Source: Rhabdophis nuchalis
Lineage: Eukaryota > Chordata > Lepidosauria > Squamata > Natricidae
Reading direction: 5' to 3'
DNA: 64,000 bases
Assembly: GCA_039707465.1 (NCBI GenBank)
Contig: CM077648.1
Location: forward strand, 26,353,119-26,417,118
In this document: positions 36,064 to 46,368 of the stretch, one piece after another
Layout of the letters: each line of letters opens with the position of its first letter
Position numbering within the stretch: position 1 is the stretch's first letter
The notes under the pieces: model-generated
Told to the model about the DNA's origin: nothing
Databases searched by the model: none
What the model saw: only the letters and a program-made list of their open reading frames with translations
Translations under genes and position numbers: made by a program

Positions 36064-37350
36064 GCTTGGCTGGAAGAGGCAGCACGGAAATCCCCCTCTT
36101 CCTCTTCCTCCTCCTCAGTGGACGGCTGCTTTGCCCGAAGATCCCCGCCACTCACACACACACACACCAAAAAAAGAAGAAGAAGAACAGGAACCACAAG
36201 AACGGGACAAAAATTCAAAGGCGTCCCTCCCAAACCGAGAAAAAGGCACTTTCGATGCCCCCAAAAAGCGGCGCGCAGGACAGGCTTCGTGGATAGCCAA
36301 GGTAGCCCTCAAACTGCCATCCGAAAGAGGCTCGCGGTGAGCCCCCCGAGAAGCAGGGCAGCCTTCCCCCCACCTCCGTCAGCCGCTGCCTTTTATGGCA
36401 TCTGCCAACGACCCAGAGGCGCCTGGCAACCTCGTCAAGGTGCTGCTTCCCAGGCTCTTTTCCCCCGACGGCGCCGACGGACTTGTTGCTTCTCCGGCTC
36501 CCCTCGGGTTTTCCTGGACGCTTTTCCTGCCGCCCTGCGAAAGCCGGACAACTTCGGAGTTACTTCAGCACCAACCCCCTTAATCCGAGTCGAGCGCAGA
36601 GGCGTCCACCACCCCCTGCGCCGGAGTCCGTTTGCAGCCCCCTTGCCTGCCTGCCTGCCTGCCTGTCTGCGTAGGCGCCTCTAGTAGCGGCTGTCAGGCA
36701 AGAAGCAGCAGCAGCAGCAGCAGCAGAAGCGTCTCCGGAGCCTCCCGCTTGGTTCTCTGGGCTGAACGCCGCCGCGCACGCCGCCTCCGAGCGCCTGCCA
36801 GAACCTCGGGAGCCTCATTAGCATAATTTATTCACCTAGCCCCGAGGGGGCGGGTCGTCGTCGTGCCCCCTCCCCGCGCTCCTGACCCGGGAAGGCTGGA
36901 GATTCGGCTTTTTAACATAATTTATGCAAAGCGGCGGCCAGTCAGTCTCCCCCTGCCCACCCAAGCGCCCACCCATCCATCCATCCACCCACCCGCGCCG
37001 GTCTGCCGCTGCGCCACGCTCCTCTCCTGCCTGGACTCCGCGGGATCGAGCCGCCTGTGACTACGAGAAAGAGGGGACTACGGAGGTGGCAGGGGCGGGG
37101 TCAGGTCTCCCAGCCCGGCCAGGAGGACCCCAGTGGAAGAAGGAAAAAGGGTCGTCCTGGCGCAACGGGGCTCGAACGGCGAGGCGAGAGAGACTTCGTA
37201 CCACGACCAGATTTAGGACAGCGGTAAAAAAAAAAAAAAAACGGCCGTCCCGTAGAAGACCAACTCCTGGGTTGCTCCTCCGTGGCTTTGCCCCACTGAG
37301 CTCAGCGGCTGTCTTTGCACATCACCTTAACCCGTTCATAACTCCTCACG
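36064..37350 (-). promoter_or_regulatory. CpG-rich promoter / 5' UTR region of the collagen gene
   Basis: GC-rich, CpG-dense sequence covering the start codon and about 1.3 kb upstream, in a window otherwise AT-rich. It is free of interspersed repeats and has only short tandem runs: (CTGC)n about 36645-36668, (CAG)n about 36705-36726, and (CATC/CACC)n about 36966-36994. TATA-like ttataaattatgc-type AT patches lie at about 36818-36832 and 36913-36928, but I cannot place a start site. Long open frames here on both strands (up to 308 codons) come from low stop-codon density. Confidence 0.7.
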
Positions 37351-37679
37351 TGGTGACTCCTGTCAGTCGGCGTTTTGGAGCCCTCTGAGACGGATAACCC
37401 ATCCTATGGCACGCAAGGCGGGCTGAGCTGCAGTCGCGTAGTTTGGCTCGGTAGGAGTCCGGATGGTTGTAAACAGGGGTGTGCGGAGAGGGAGCGCTTG
37501 CCGCTTGCCTCTTTTTTCTCAGCCCTTGATCTTGGTGGAGGATTAAACAGACCAGGCTGGAATTTTCTTCCCAAAGAGAGACCCCAAAATTCTCCTTGAG
37601 TAAAGGATGCGTTCCTGCAGGCTTAAAGGAGGCAGGAACTTATATTTAAGAGGAGTAAAATATAGCTGATAAGGATGGG
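37351..37679. other. Upstream flank of the CpG island
   Basis: GC content falls off here. A 74-codon open frame at 37375-37599 has no recognisable similarity. Confidence 0.4.
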
Positions 37680-37835
37680 GATAGGGATAGATGGTAGATA
37701 ATTGGTAGATGATATAGAGACAGATAGACAGATAGAGGGAAGGAGGGAGGGAGAGAGGTAGGTAGGTAGATAGATGAATGGATATGGTTATGGATATGAA
37801 TATGAATAAATATAGGAGTGTGTGTGTGTGTTCGT
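37680..37835. repeat. Mixed GATA/GGTA/GGAG and TG simple repeats
   Basis: Imperfect gatagat, gggaggga, ggtaggta and atggatat runs, ending in (TG)n at about 37818-37831. Confidence 0.85.
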
Positions 37836-37931
37836 AGATTTTCACGGGTGTAGGTTTGCTGGTCTTATTGTATTCGGTGTTTTCCTGTGTGCATATATGT
37901 ATATGTATGTGTATGTGTATATGTATGAAGA

Positions 37932-38222
37932 CAGGGACGCAGTGGCTCAGTGGCTAAGACACTGAACTTGTTGATCAGGAAGGTCAGAAGTTTGGCAGTT
38001 GGAATACTTAATGCCACGTAATTGACTGAGCTCTCATTACTTGTCCCGGCTTCTGCTTAACTAGCAGTTCGAAAGCATGTAAAAATGCAAGTAGAAAAAT
38101 AGGGACGACCTTTGGTGGGAAGGTAACAGTGTTCCATGTGCCTTCAGCATTTAGTCATGTTGGCCACATAACGACAGAGACTGGCTCTTTGGCTTTGAAA
38201 CAGAGACCTTTACCTTTACCTT
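37932..38222 (+). mobile_element. Sauria-type SINE
   Basis: Head gcagtggctcagtggctaag with a matching A box (tggctcagtgg). Middle contains 'gcttctgcttaactagcagt' and 'gtgggaaggtaacagtgttc'. The 3' end is acctttacctttacctt. The B-box region is degraded. Confidence 0.88.
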
Positions 38223-38320
38223 ATGGATATAGGATATATATTGGACAAGAGTATGTATATGGATATACATATGCATATATTCATATGTATATGTATACAT
38301 ATACGTATGAAGATGGTATT
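38222..38320. repeat. Imperfect (ATATGT)n run
   Basis: Tandem tatatg/gtatat words directly after the SINE tail, with a matching run just before the head (37890-37925). The SINE may have entered a pre-existing microsatellite. Confidence 0.8.
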
Positions 38321-39075
38321 GGGACTATCTACTGTATCTTGGTAGGTGATCTATCCTTAAAGAGTGTCTGTTCCTGCTACTTCCCTTGGATCTCTGGGTG
38401 GTTTTTGATGCCATCAACCATGATCCCTTCTGGACTATTTAGAAAGGTTGGTCTTTGGGAACTTGTAATGGTTCCAGTAGGAATAGACCAGAAGACAGGA
38501 CTAAAGGACTATTGCTCCGACACCTATGTTGCTGATCTATAATGTCCCAGATACGTCTTGTCTACCATGCAACAGGAAATTTGCATTGGGAGGAATAAAG
38601 CATTCAGATCTATGCACATGGTCTGTTTTATTGGAGGATAGGTTGGTTTAGCTGCATGTCGAGCTGCACACAGACTAATGTGTAGTGGGGACAGAACAAG
38701 TGGTCAGTAAGTGAGAAACTACACCTGCATTCCTTTCTCAGGTATACCAAAAAACTGAATATGAGTACTCCGTTTTTATCTTGCTGCGTTTCTAATTTTT
38801 CGGAGCACTTTATATGGTTTTTTGTTCCCTTAACCTTCTCTACTGTCTCTTCATGAACCTTTGGAAAGTTGGAGTTAGACTGACAAAGTCTGATACATGA
38901 ATATCACGGAGGTATCCAAAAGATACTATATGATCCCAACCACGCGATCAAAGCCTCACTTTTTTTGCATTAATCATGGCTGTGACTGCCACCTTGACTT
39001 TCCTGACCTTGTTTCTCAGTGGACAGCCCTGCTATATGATCTTTGCCACAGAAAATGCCATTGCTGCAGTTTTTA
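38321..39075. other. Intergenic sequence, nothing recognised
   Basis: No nameable repeat or gene. A 137-codon frame (38129-38542) begins inside the SINE and has no recognisable domain. Confidence 0.45.
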
Positions 39076-39163
39076 GCCACGGTGGTGCAGTGGTTAGAGT
39101 GCAGTACTGTAGGCTACTTCTGCTGACTGCCATGTGCCTGCAATATAGCAGTTCACTAGGTTC

Positions 39164-39372
39164 AATACAGTACAATACAATAGCAGAGTTGGAAGGGACC
39201 TTGGAGGTCTTCTAGTCCAACCCCCTGCCTAGGCAGGAGCCCTATGCCATTTCAGACAAATGGCTATTCAACATCTTCTTAAAGACTTCCAGTGTTGGGG
39301 CATTCATAACTTCTGAAGGCAAGCTGTTCCATGATTAATTGTTCTAACTGTCAGGAAAATTTTCCTCAGTTC
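39164..39372 (-). mobile_element. CR1 LINE 3'-end fragment inside a SINE
   Basis: Antisense CR1 3' end: (AATAC)n tail, then gcagagttggaagggacctt. The SINE words taggttc (39157-39163) and taggctc (39373-39379) flank it, 6 of 7 identical. About 210 bp, strongly 5'-truncated. Confidence 0.85.
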
Positions 39373-39428
39373 TAGGCTCAAGGTTGACGTTGAAGATTCC
39401 ATCTTTCCATGGTTGGTAAAATGAGGAC

Positions 39429-39696
39429 CAAAGGTGGTATTCAGCAGGTTCTGGCCAGTTCTTGAGAACCGGTAATGGAAATTTTGAGTACTTTGGAGAA
39501 CTGGTAAATACCACCTCTGACTGGCCCCACCCCCATTTATTCTCTGACTCCAGAGTCCCAGCTGATCGGGAGGAAATGAAGATTTTATAGTATCCTTCCC
39601 CTGACACGCCCACCAAGCCATGCCCACCAAGCCAAACCACACCCATCACGCCATGCCCACAGAACCAGTAGTAAAAAAATTTCAATCCCACCACTG
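39429..39696. mobile_element. hAT-type MITE (268 bp) inside a SINE
   Basis: Ends caaaggtggtattcagcagg and ttcaatcccaccactg are inverted. The SINE word atgaggac is duplicated exactly at 39421-39428 and 39697-39704. Carries three 'cacgcccacc/catgcccacc' motifs. Confidence 0.92.
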
Positions 39697-39801
39697 ATGA
39701 GGACCCAGATTGTTGGGGGCAATAGGCTGACTCTGTAAACCACTTAGAGAGGGCTGTAAAGCACTCTAAAGCAGTATATAAGTCTAAGTGCTATTGCTAT
39801 T

Positions 39802-40859
39802 GGTAAACCCAGTGGAGAGAATTGGGTTATGAAATATAATATTACAATAAGGGCAAGATATTTCCTAAATATGTTTGAAACAGAAAGAGGGGGGATAGAA
39901 TTAAAGTGTTTTCTGCTTTCCTTTTCACATCCCCAGTTGTAACCACTGCAGGCTGGCTTTGACAAAACTGTCTGGGTACAAATTGGGGAAATTAAAAAAA
40001 ATGTACTGTTTCAGCAAGCCACAGATTATCTTTTGGTTAACCAAAGCAGTGTTTTAAACGGCTGAAATGAAAGGAGAGCAGTAAGGAATGTTTATATCAG
40101 CAATTGTCCACTGAAATATTGCAGTAGCTGATCCTGATCCAAATTAGAATTCCTCCTGATATGGAACTATGGGGATGGAATGTGATTTATTTATTCATTA
40201 ACAATAATCCCCAAAGGCAGTTTACTTCCCCACTCAGTACTGTGTAGCAAAGTCAGATGGCAAATGTGTTATTTTATCATACGTGTGCTTAGCAAACTCT
40301 GCAAAATCAAACAGATTCACCTGTTCATAGAGTTGATGTGATCACATAATGCCTGGGAAAAAATGTGGGATGCTGAGTAAGATTATTATAGCCAGCTACT
40401 ATGAAATCAGTGTTAACAAAGGCAAGAAAATGATAGTTATTAAAATTAGTAAATCATGTTTAAGTACAATTATATATCTTGTGCCTGACAGATATCCTGT
40501 CCCACCTCACTTTTAACACGTACATGAAAAACAAGCTAATATGATCCAGCTTCATCGTTTTTTTTAAGGATGCCTGTGGGTCCCAAATAATCCTTATAAA
40601 CCAGATTGTTTTAAAGTGATAGGCAACAATATTCCAGTGCTTTCTTTGCAAATTTGCCCCCAGCCTCACAAGCACCAGGCAAGATAAATTGTAAGGAAGG
40701 ATTGCAGAGAGCATTTGGGAGATGGCATTAGAGAGATATCATTCTGGAAAATCCACACTTTGTAAAAACCTATGTCTTCCCACCAGTCATTTTATGTTGA
40801 GGGCCACAATATAGTCTCAAAACTAAGGGTCTTTGTTAAAATCCATCAAAATATATATA
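39802..40859. other. Intergenic sequence, nothing recognised
   Basis: No nameable feature. Confidence 0.5.
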
Positions 40860-40867
40860 ATCTATAC

Positions 40868-41002
40868 CAGAGGTTCCCAAACTTGGCAACTTTAAGACTT
40901 GTGGACTTCAACTTCTAGAATTCTCCAGCCAGCTCTGCTGGCTGGAGAATTCTGGGAGTTGAAGTCCACAAGTCTTAAAGTTGCCAAGTTTGGGAACCTC
41001 TG
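40868..41002. mobile_element. Palindromic hAT MITE (135 bp)
   Basis: Almost the whole element is one inverted repeat around a centre at about 40936: left cagaggttcccaaacttggc, right gccaagtttgggaacctctg. Exact 8-bp duplication atctatac at 40860-40867 and 41003-41010. Same length and sequence type as 46879 and 58997. Confidence 0.95.
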
Positions 41003-41007
41003 ATCTA

Positions 41008-41266
41008 TACCCTGTTTCCCTGAAAATAAGACCTCCCTGGAAAATAAGCCCAGTCGGGCTTTTGAGCACATGCACTCAAATAAGCCCTCCCCCCAAAATA
41101 AGCCCTCACCAAAAATATTGCAATACAGAAGCAGCCATGAGGTGACCACGCTCGCCACCTCCTACACCTCAAAAATAATAACACCTCCCCAAAAATAAGG
41201 CCAAGCGCTTATTTCGGGGATCAAAAGAAAATAAGACCCTGTGTTATTTTCGCGGAAACTCCGGTA
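41008..41266. mobile_element. TA-flanked DNA transposon remnant
   Basis: Left taccctgtttccctgaaaat and right ttttcgcggaaactccggta are imperfect inverted ends bounded by TA. Interior repeats of 'aaaataagccc'. A hAT element landed across its left terminus. Tc1/mariner-type is inferred from the TA. Confidence 0.7.
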
Positions 41267-42274
41267 GTAATATCTATAAAGCATAGGAATACACAAGATA
41301 CAGAGAACTGGGCAGAGAGCAAATGTATCAAGATACGGTAAGGGCTAAAATAGACATTTGCTAGTCCTATAACCAGCAAAGGACTCAGAGTATATTATGT
41401 TTCGTAGACAATTGATGGAGATCAGATGTCATCTAAAAGAATGTTCAGGATCCACATCCCACCACCGTTGCAGCTCATGGAGCCCTCCAGAGGTTATATA
41501 CATGCAGTCTCCATTCCTGAATTCTGGAGTGTGGGAATTCCTCTATGGATCATTATAAAGACATTTAGTGGTCACCACAGTTCAGCTATAATGACCCAGT
41601 ATTTGGTAATATCTTTTGACACTGGGGTTAAATACTGCAGCTAACACTGCAATATCCATTTGTCTACCCTGGGCACATTGCAGCTATTCTTGTTGACAGC
41701 ATCTGGTAAGTCAGCAACTAGATTTATTACAGCAAGACTATAAAGAGAAACAAAATATAACAGGTTAACATCATTTTGACAGGAAACGAGAGGATGAGCA
41801 CAAAAATAGAAGCTTCTTAACAGACTTCTATTTGTGGCGTGATAATACCAATTTTGCTTATTTTTAACATTTTTTTTTCCAAAAAAAAGTGTGCAAGAAC
41901 GATGTGAAAGTGCTTCTGTAGATAAATAAATTAACCTGTAAGTTTAAAAATAACACATCTTTCCTTGGCTCCTAATCCTACTTTTGGAGGGGGGGAAATG
42001 TTGAGCAAGATTTATGCATGCCTTATGCATAAAAAAAATACACAAAATCTCCTTTGAGTTGAGTTTGACTCTTAAACATCCAGCCTGAACATTTCCTGGT
42101 GATTTCTCATCTAAGAACTATTCTAATTGTGTGTGGTAGAATTTGAATCGGGAATGACCATCTCTTTTTTAATTTGAAAGCCGACTTCTATTTAATGACA
42201 TTTTGTTGGAAATCAAAAAGAGTCACATTTTTGGGAGATAGGTGGCCATATAAATATGATACTTAAACAAACAG
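41267..42274. other. Intergenic sequence, nothing recognised
   Basis: No nameable feature. Confidence 0.5.
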
Positions 42275-42610
42275 GAATAGAATAGAATAGAATAGAATAG
42301 AATAGAATAGAATAGAATAGAATAACAGAGTTGGAAGGGACCTTGGAGGTCTTCTGGTCCAACCCCCTGCCTAGGCAGGAAACCCTACACCACTTGGTTG
42401 ATGGTTATCCAGCATCTTCTTAAAAACTCCCGTGTTGGAACATTCACTTCTGGAGGCAAGTTGTTCCACTGATTAATTGTTCTGTCAGGAAATTTCTCCT
42501 TAGTTCTAAGCTGCTTCTCTCCTTGATTAGTTTCCACCGATTGCTTCTTGTTCTACCCTCAGGTGCTTTGGAGAATAGTTTGATTCCCTCTTCTTTGTGG
42601 CAACCCCTGA
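42275..42610 (-). mobile_element. CR1 LINE 3' fragment with (AATAG)n tail
   Basis: Antisense CR1: about ten AATAG units (42275-42322), then acagagttggaagggacctt and the conserved cctgcctaggcagg hairpin, up to about 42610. (AATAG)n expanding from CR1 tails is a documented snake feature (CR1-driven microsatellite seeding). Confidence 0.9.
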
Positions 42611-42974
42611 TTTACATCATCAGTAGGACTGATTTACCTCATCAGTAGGACCACAGCAAGTGTGGGATTGGGCAAAGACCACAGTGGAAGAAGCTATGCA
42701 TTGCATTTTGACACTGGCTTTATGCAGCTTCAAGCAACAAAGTAAGAAGAGGACAAATTGTTCTTGATCATGATGATTAGATGCCACAAGACATCATTGA
42801 CATAGATTTTCTCCATGATGGATTGTCCCTAACCTGATCTTTCAGCAATTGCAACAGTGCACTCATGGCTACTATAACTGAATCTGTCCAACTTTCCGTT
42901 CATCCTTTTCTCTTTCCAGCCACTTTCCCCAGCATTACTGCCTACTTTAGAGAGTTTGATTTCATAGAAAGGGC
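42611..42974. other. Intergenic sequence, nothing recognised
   Basis: No nameable feature; a short direct repeat (tcatcagtagga) lies at about 42619-42650. Confidence 0.5.
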
Positions 42975-43260
42975 ATTTCATAGTAACGGGACATTTCCGC
43001 CCCCCCCCCAGCCCCCAGCAGCACTTTATAAGTCTCCATAAGGCTATGCATGCAATTTTTTTGACAAAAAAACAGGCCATTTTTGTGAAAAACAGGCTGT
43101 TTCTTTGCTCGTTTTGCCCCCCCCCCCCCGAGCACTCTGCAAGCCCCCCAAGGCTATTCATGTCTTTTTTTTAAAAAAAAAAAAACAGACCCGTTTTCGC
43201 GAAAACCAGGCCATTTTGGGGAGGTTTGCAGAGTGCAAAACCCTTTTTTTTGCCTTTCGG
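42975..43260. mobile_element. Interior fragment of the 49607-type TA element
   Basis: Two diverged copies of a block (ccagcccccagcagcact, 'aaggctatgcatgc', 'acaaaaaaacaggcc') match the interior of 49607-50104, including 'gaggtttgcagagtgcaaaa'. Its terminal repeats are not adjacent. C homopolymers mark unit boundaries. Confidence 0.6.
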
Positions 43261-43440
43261 AAAGCTGCTTAATTAGCGTGGTTGATGAGAATTACATTGA
43301 TCAAGTGCTGTGCCAACAGAAACAAAGTTTTAGGTGCTACAGGTTGTCAGCTATTTCCTTCTCCAGCACATAGGTAAATACACCTGGAAACATCTACCTA
43401 CCTACTCTCTCTCCCTACCTATCTACCTCCGCCCCAGGCA

Positions 43441-44175
43441 CCTGATGGAACCTGATAGGTTCCAGACGGAGCTTGGGCCATTTCCTGTAGCCCTGACCCG
43501 CACCCGGATGGAGGACCTAGTGGCTGCATGGAATAGTGCGGCCACTGGGGCCTTGGACCGGGTTGCGCCTTTGCGGCCTCTCTTGCAGCAGCGAACCACC
43601 CAGGCTCCTTGGTTTACCGAGGAGCTGAGGGTCATGAAGCGCCACAAGAGACGCCTAGAGAGCAGGTGGAGATCGTCACGCTCTGAATCTGACCGAACAC
43701 AGGTGAGAGCCCATTTGAGGACTTACCTTGTGGCGTTAAGAGTGGCCAAGCGTCAGTATTGTGCCACTCTTATTGCGTCCGCAGATAACCGCCCTGCCGC
43801 TCTGTTTGGGGTAACCCGCTCCCTCCTCCAACAGAGGCCGCGGGAAGCCCCTTTGCAGGGTAGAGCAGAGGAATTTGGGGAGTATCTGCAGGACAAAATC
43901 GCTCAGATTCGGAGCGAGTTGGTCCCCACTAGTGGTCCGGAGGGGACGTCGGAGGCGGGTCTTGAGGTTCCATTCTGGGAGGAGTTTGACTCTGTTACTT
44001 CCGACGATATGGACAGGTTGCGTAGGCGACTGCGAGCTACCACATGTTTACTGGACCCGTGTCCCTCCTGGCTTGTACTGGCATCCTGGGAGGTTACACG
44101 AGGCTGGCTCCAGGAGGTTGTCAACACTTCTCTTAGTGAGGGTTTCTTGCCTGCCTCCCTTAAAGAGGCGATGGT
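43441..44175 (+). pseudogene. L2 ORF2, linker part before the insertion
   Basis: About 245 codons without a stop, containing APWFTEELRVMKRHKRRLES and the C-terminal half of the endonuclease-RT linker, up to LPASLKEAMV. The frame is cut in a codon by the antisense insertion. The open frame upstream to 43334 is flank, not LINE. Confidence 0.85.
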
Positions 44176-44755
44176 TATTTTATTTATTTATTTATTTTAT
44201 TAAATTTATACCCCGCCCTTCTCCTTGTTAGGACCCAGGGCGGCGCACAGGCATTATTTAAAAACACAAAATACAATAAATATCTATTAAAATGTATTAA
44301 ATTAATAAACCCGTGCTAAAACCCAATGTTAAAACCCTTGCCAATTATAAATTATTTTCTTAAAAAGTCTGAAATGGGGGCTATCCTAGGCCGGCTTGTT
44401 GGAATAAATACGTCTTAAGACGTTGGCGGAAGAGGCGGAGGTCCGAGATAGTACGGAGGTCGGGGGGTAGGTCGTTCCAGAGGGCCGGGCCCGCCACAGA
44501 GAAGGCCCTTCCCCTGGGTGTCGCCAACCGGCATTGCCCCGTCGACGGCACCCGAAGAAGACCCTCTCTGTGGGAGCGGATCGGACGAAGGGATGTATGG
44601 GGCAGGAGGCGGTCTCGTATATAGCTAGGCCCCGAGCCATGGAGCGATTTAAAGATGGTCATCAGCACCTTGAAGCGCACTCGAAAGGCCACAGGCAGCC
44701 AGTGCAGCTCGCGCAGGAGAGGTGTTACGTGGGTTTGCCTTGTGGCACCCATAAT
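44176..44755 (-). mobile_element. Antisense L2-clade 3' fragment (580 bp)
   Basis: The minus-strand frame 44752-44381 encodes the ORF2 C-terminus (HVTPLLRELHWLPVAFRVRF ... LFQQAGLG, stop), followed by a 3' UTR and a (TAAA)n-type tail at 44176. The target word cgatggt is repeated at 44169-44175 and 44756-44762 (7 bp). Its tail is nearly identical to 23861-24081. Confidence 0.9.
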
Positions 44756-44762
44756 CGATGGT

Positions 44763-46146
44763 GAGACCCCTCCTGAAGAAGCCCTCTCTGGACCCAGCTT
44801 TGTTAGTCAACTACCGTCCCGTCTCCAACCTTTGCTTTCTGGCGAAGGTTGTAGATGTAGAGAGTGTGGTGGCACAACAGTTTCCACGCCACTTGGAGGA
44901 AATTGATTATCTGGACCCGCGCCAGTCCGGCTTCCGGCCCGGCCACAGCACGGAGACGGCATTGGTCGCGTTGGTGGATGATCTCTGGAGGGCCAGAGAT
45001 GGGGGTTGTTCCTCCATCCTGGTCCTATTAGACCTCTCGGCGGCTTTTGATACCATCGACCATGGTATCCTATTGCATCGACTGGAGGGGTTGGGGGTGA
45101 GGGGCACCGTTTTGCGGTGGTTCTCCTCCTACCTCTCTGGTCGAGTGCAATTTGTATTGGCAGGGGGGCAGAGGTCGACCTCGAGGCCACTCACTTGTGG
45201 GGTGCCACAAGGGTCGGTCCTCTCGCCTCTCCTGTTCAATGCATATATGAAGCCGCTGGGCGAGATCATACGTGGGTTTGGGGTAGATTACCATCTGTAC
45301 ACGGATGACACCCAGTTGTACATCTCTACCCCAAACCACCCCAACGATGCCGTCGAAATGATGACCCGGTGTCTGGAAGCCGTACGGATCTGGATGAGAA
45401 GTAACAGACTCAAGCTCAACCCGTCCAAGACTGAGTGGCTGTGGCTACCGGCGCCCCGGTTCAACCAGTTGATTCCATCACTGGCCATTGGGGGCGAACA
45501 TCTGGCCCCCGTGGATCGGGTATGCAATTTGGGCGTCCTTCTAGATGCCCGGCTGTCAATGGACGACCATGTGACAGCCGTGACAAGGGGGGCGTTTCAC
45601 CAGGTTCGCCTGGTGCGCCAATTGCGTCCCCTATTGGACCGGGACGCCCTTCGCACAATCACTCATGCGCTTGTGACGTCCTGTCTAGACTACTGCAACG
45701 CTCTCTACATGGGGCTCCCCTTGAGATGCACCCGAAGGCTGCAGTTGGTTCAGAATGCGGCCGCGCGGGCAGTTTCGGGAGTCTCTAGATACTCCCACGT
45801 AACACCTCTCCTGCGCGGGCTGCACTGGCTGCCTGTGGCTTTTCGGGTGCGTTTCAAGGTGTTGATCATCATCTTCAAAGAGCTCCATGGCACAGGACCT
45901 AGTTATTTGCGGGATCGTATCCTGCCCCATACATCCCTTCGGCCGATTCGCTCACACAGAGAGGGACTTCTCCGGGTGCCGTCCACCAGGCTGTGCCAGC
46001 GGGCGACGCCCAGGGGAAGGGCCTTCTCTGTGGCGGGCCCGACCCTCTGGAATGACCTTCCCCCTGACATTAGAACGACCACGGACCTCCGCTCCTTCCA
46101 CCAGAAACTCAAAACCCACTTGTTTCATCTAGCCGGCCTGGCCTAA
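44763..46146 (+). pseudogene. L2 ORF2, reverse transcriptase part
   Basis: Open to its natural stop (about 461 codons). Numbering from the in-frame ATG at 44758: NYRPVSN at 18-24, motif A LLDLSAAFDTID (catalytic Asp 92), GVPQGSVLSPLLFN at 148-161, and motif C YTDD at 181-184 where YADD is usual. Thumb and C-terminal region LDYCNALYMGLPL ... HWLPVAFRVRFKVL ... HLFHLAGLA. Two extra codons (Asp-Val, about 44854-44859) arise from a tandem 6-bp repeat relative to the copy at 63735. Removing the insertion rejoins the frame exactly, but with no endonuclease the copy is non-autonomous. Confidence 0.88.
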
Positions 46147-46368
46147 TTCCAGCTTTCCCACCTCAGTTTGTATTTTTAAATTTTGCGATTTGGTTTTAAG
46201 GTTAAGTTTTTAATTTTTATAAATTTGTACAGGGGTTTATTTAATTCGATTTTAGTTATATGTATTATTGATTGTAATTTTTTTTTATTTGTACCTGTAC
46301 ACCACCCCGAGTCCCTTCGGGGAGAGGGGGCGGTCTAGAAGTCCAATAAATAAATAAATAAATAAATA

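Larger units (their letters stand above)
39076..39801 (+). mobile_element. tRNA-headed SINE carrying two later insertions
   Basis: Head ggtggtgcagtggttagagt (39080) and tail gtctaagtgctattgctatt (39783). The body is split first by a CR1 fragment (39164-39372), then by a hAT element (39429-39696). The intact SINE order is recovered on removing both. Same family as 23668 and 27227. Confidence 0.88.
43429..46368 (+). mobile_element. L2-clade LINE, 5'-truncated, split by antisense L2
   Basis: The coding part starts at about 43429 and the ORF2 stop is at 46144-46146. A 3' UTR follows, ending 'gtcccttcggggagaggggg' and (TAAA)n at about 46368. The left flank (43395-43428) and right flank (46369 on) are the same CTAC/CT-rich simple sequence, so it entered a microsatellite. 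It lacks the N-terminal endonuclease. A 580-bp antisense fragment of another L2 sits at 44176-44755. L2 rather than CR1 is supported by SAAFDTIDH, GVPQGSVLSPLLFN and the HLFHLAGL C-terminus. Confidence 0.9.

Noticed and set aside
35758..36684. 308-codon plus-strand open frame, the second longest in the window
   Set aside because: It runs antisense through the collagen exon and its CpG island, where stop codons are rare. Composition is low-complexity and no domain is recognisable.
43334..46146. Retroviral pol gene
   Set aside because: The RT motifs, C-terminus, (TAAA)n tail and lack of LTRs, protease or integrase identify a non-LTR L2-clade LINE.
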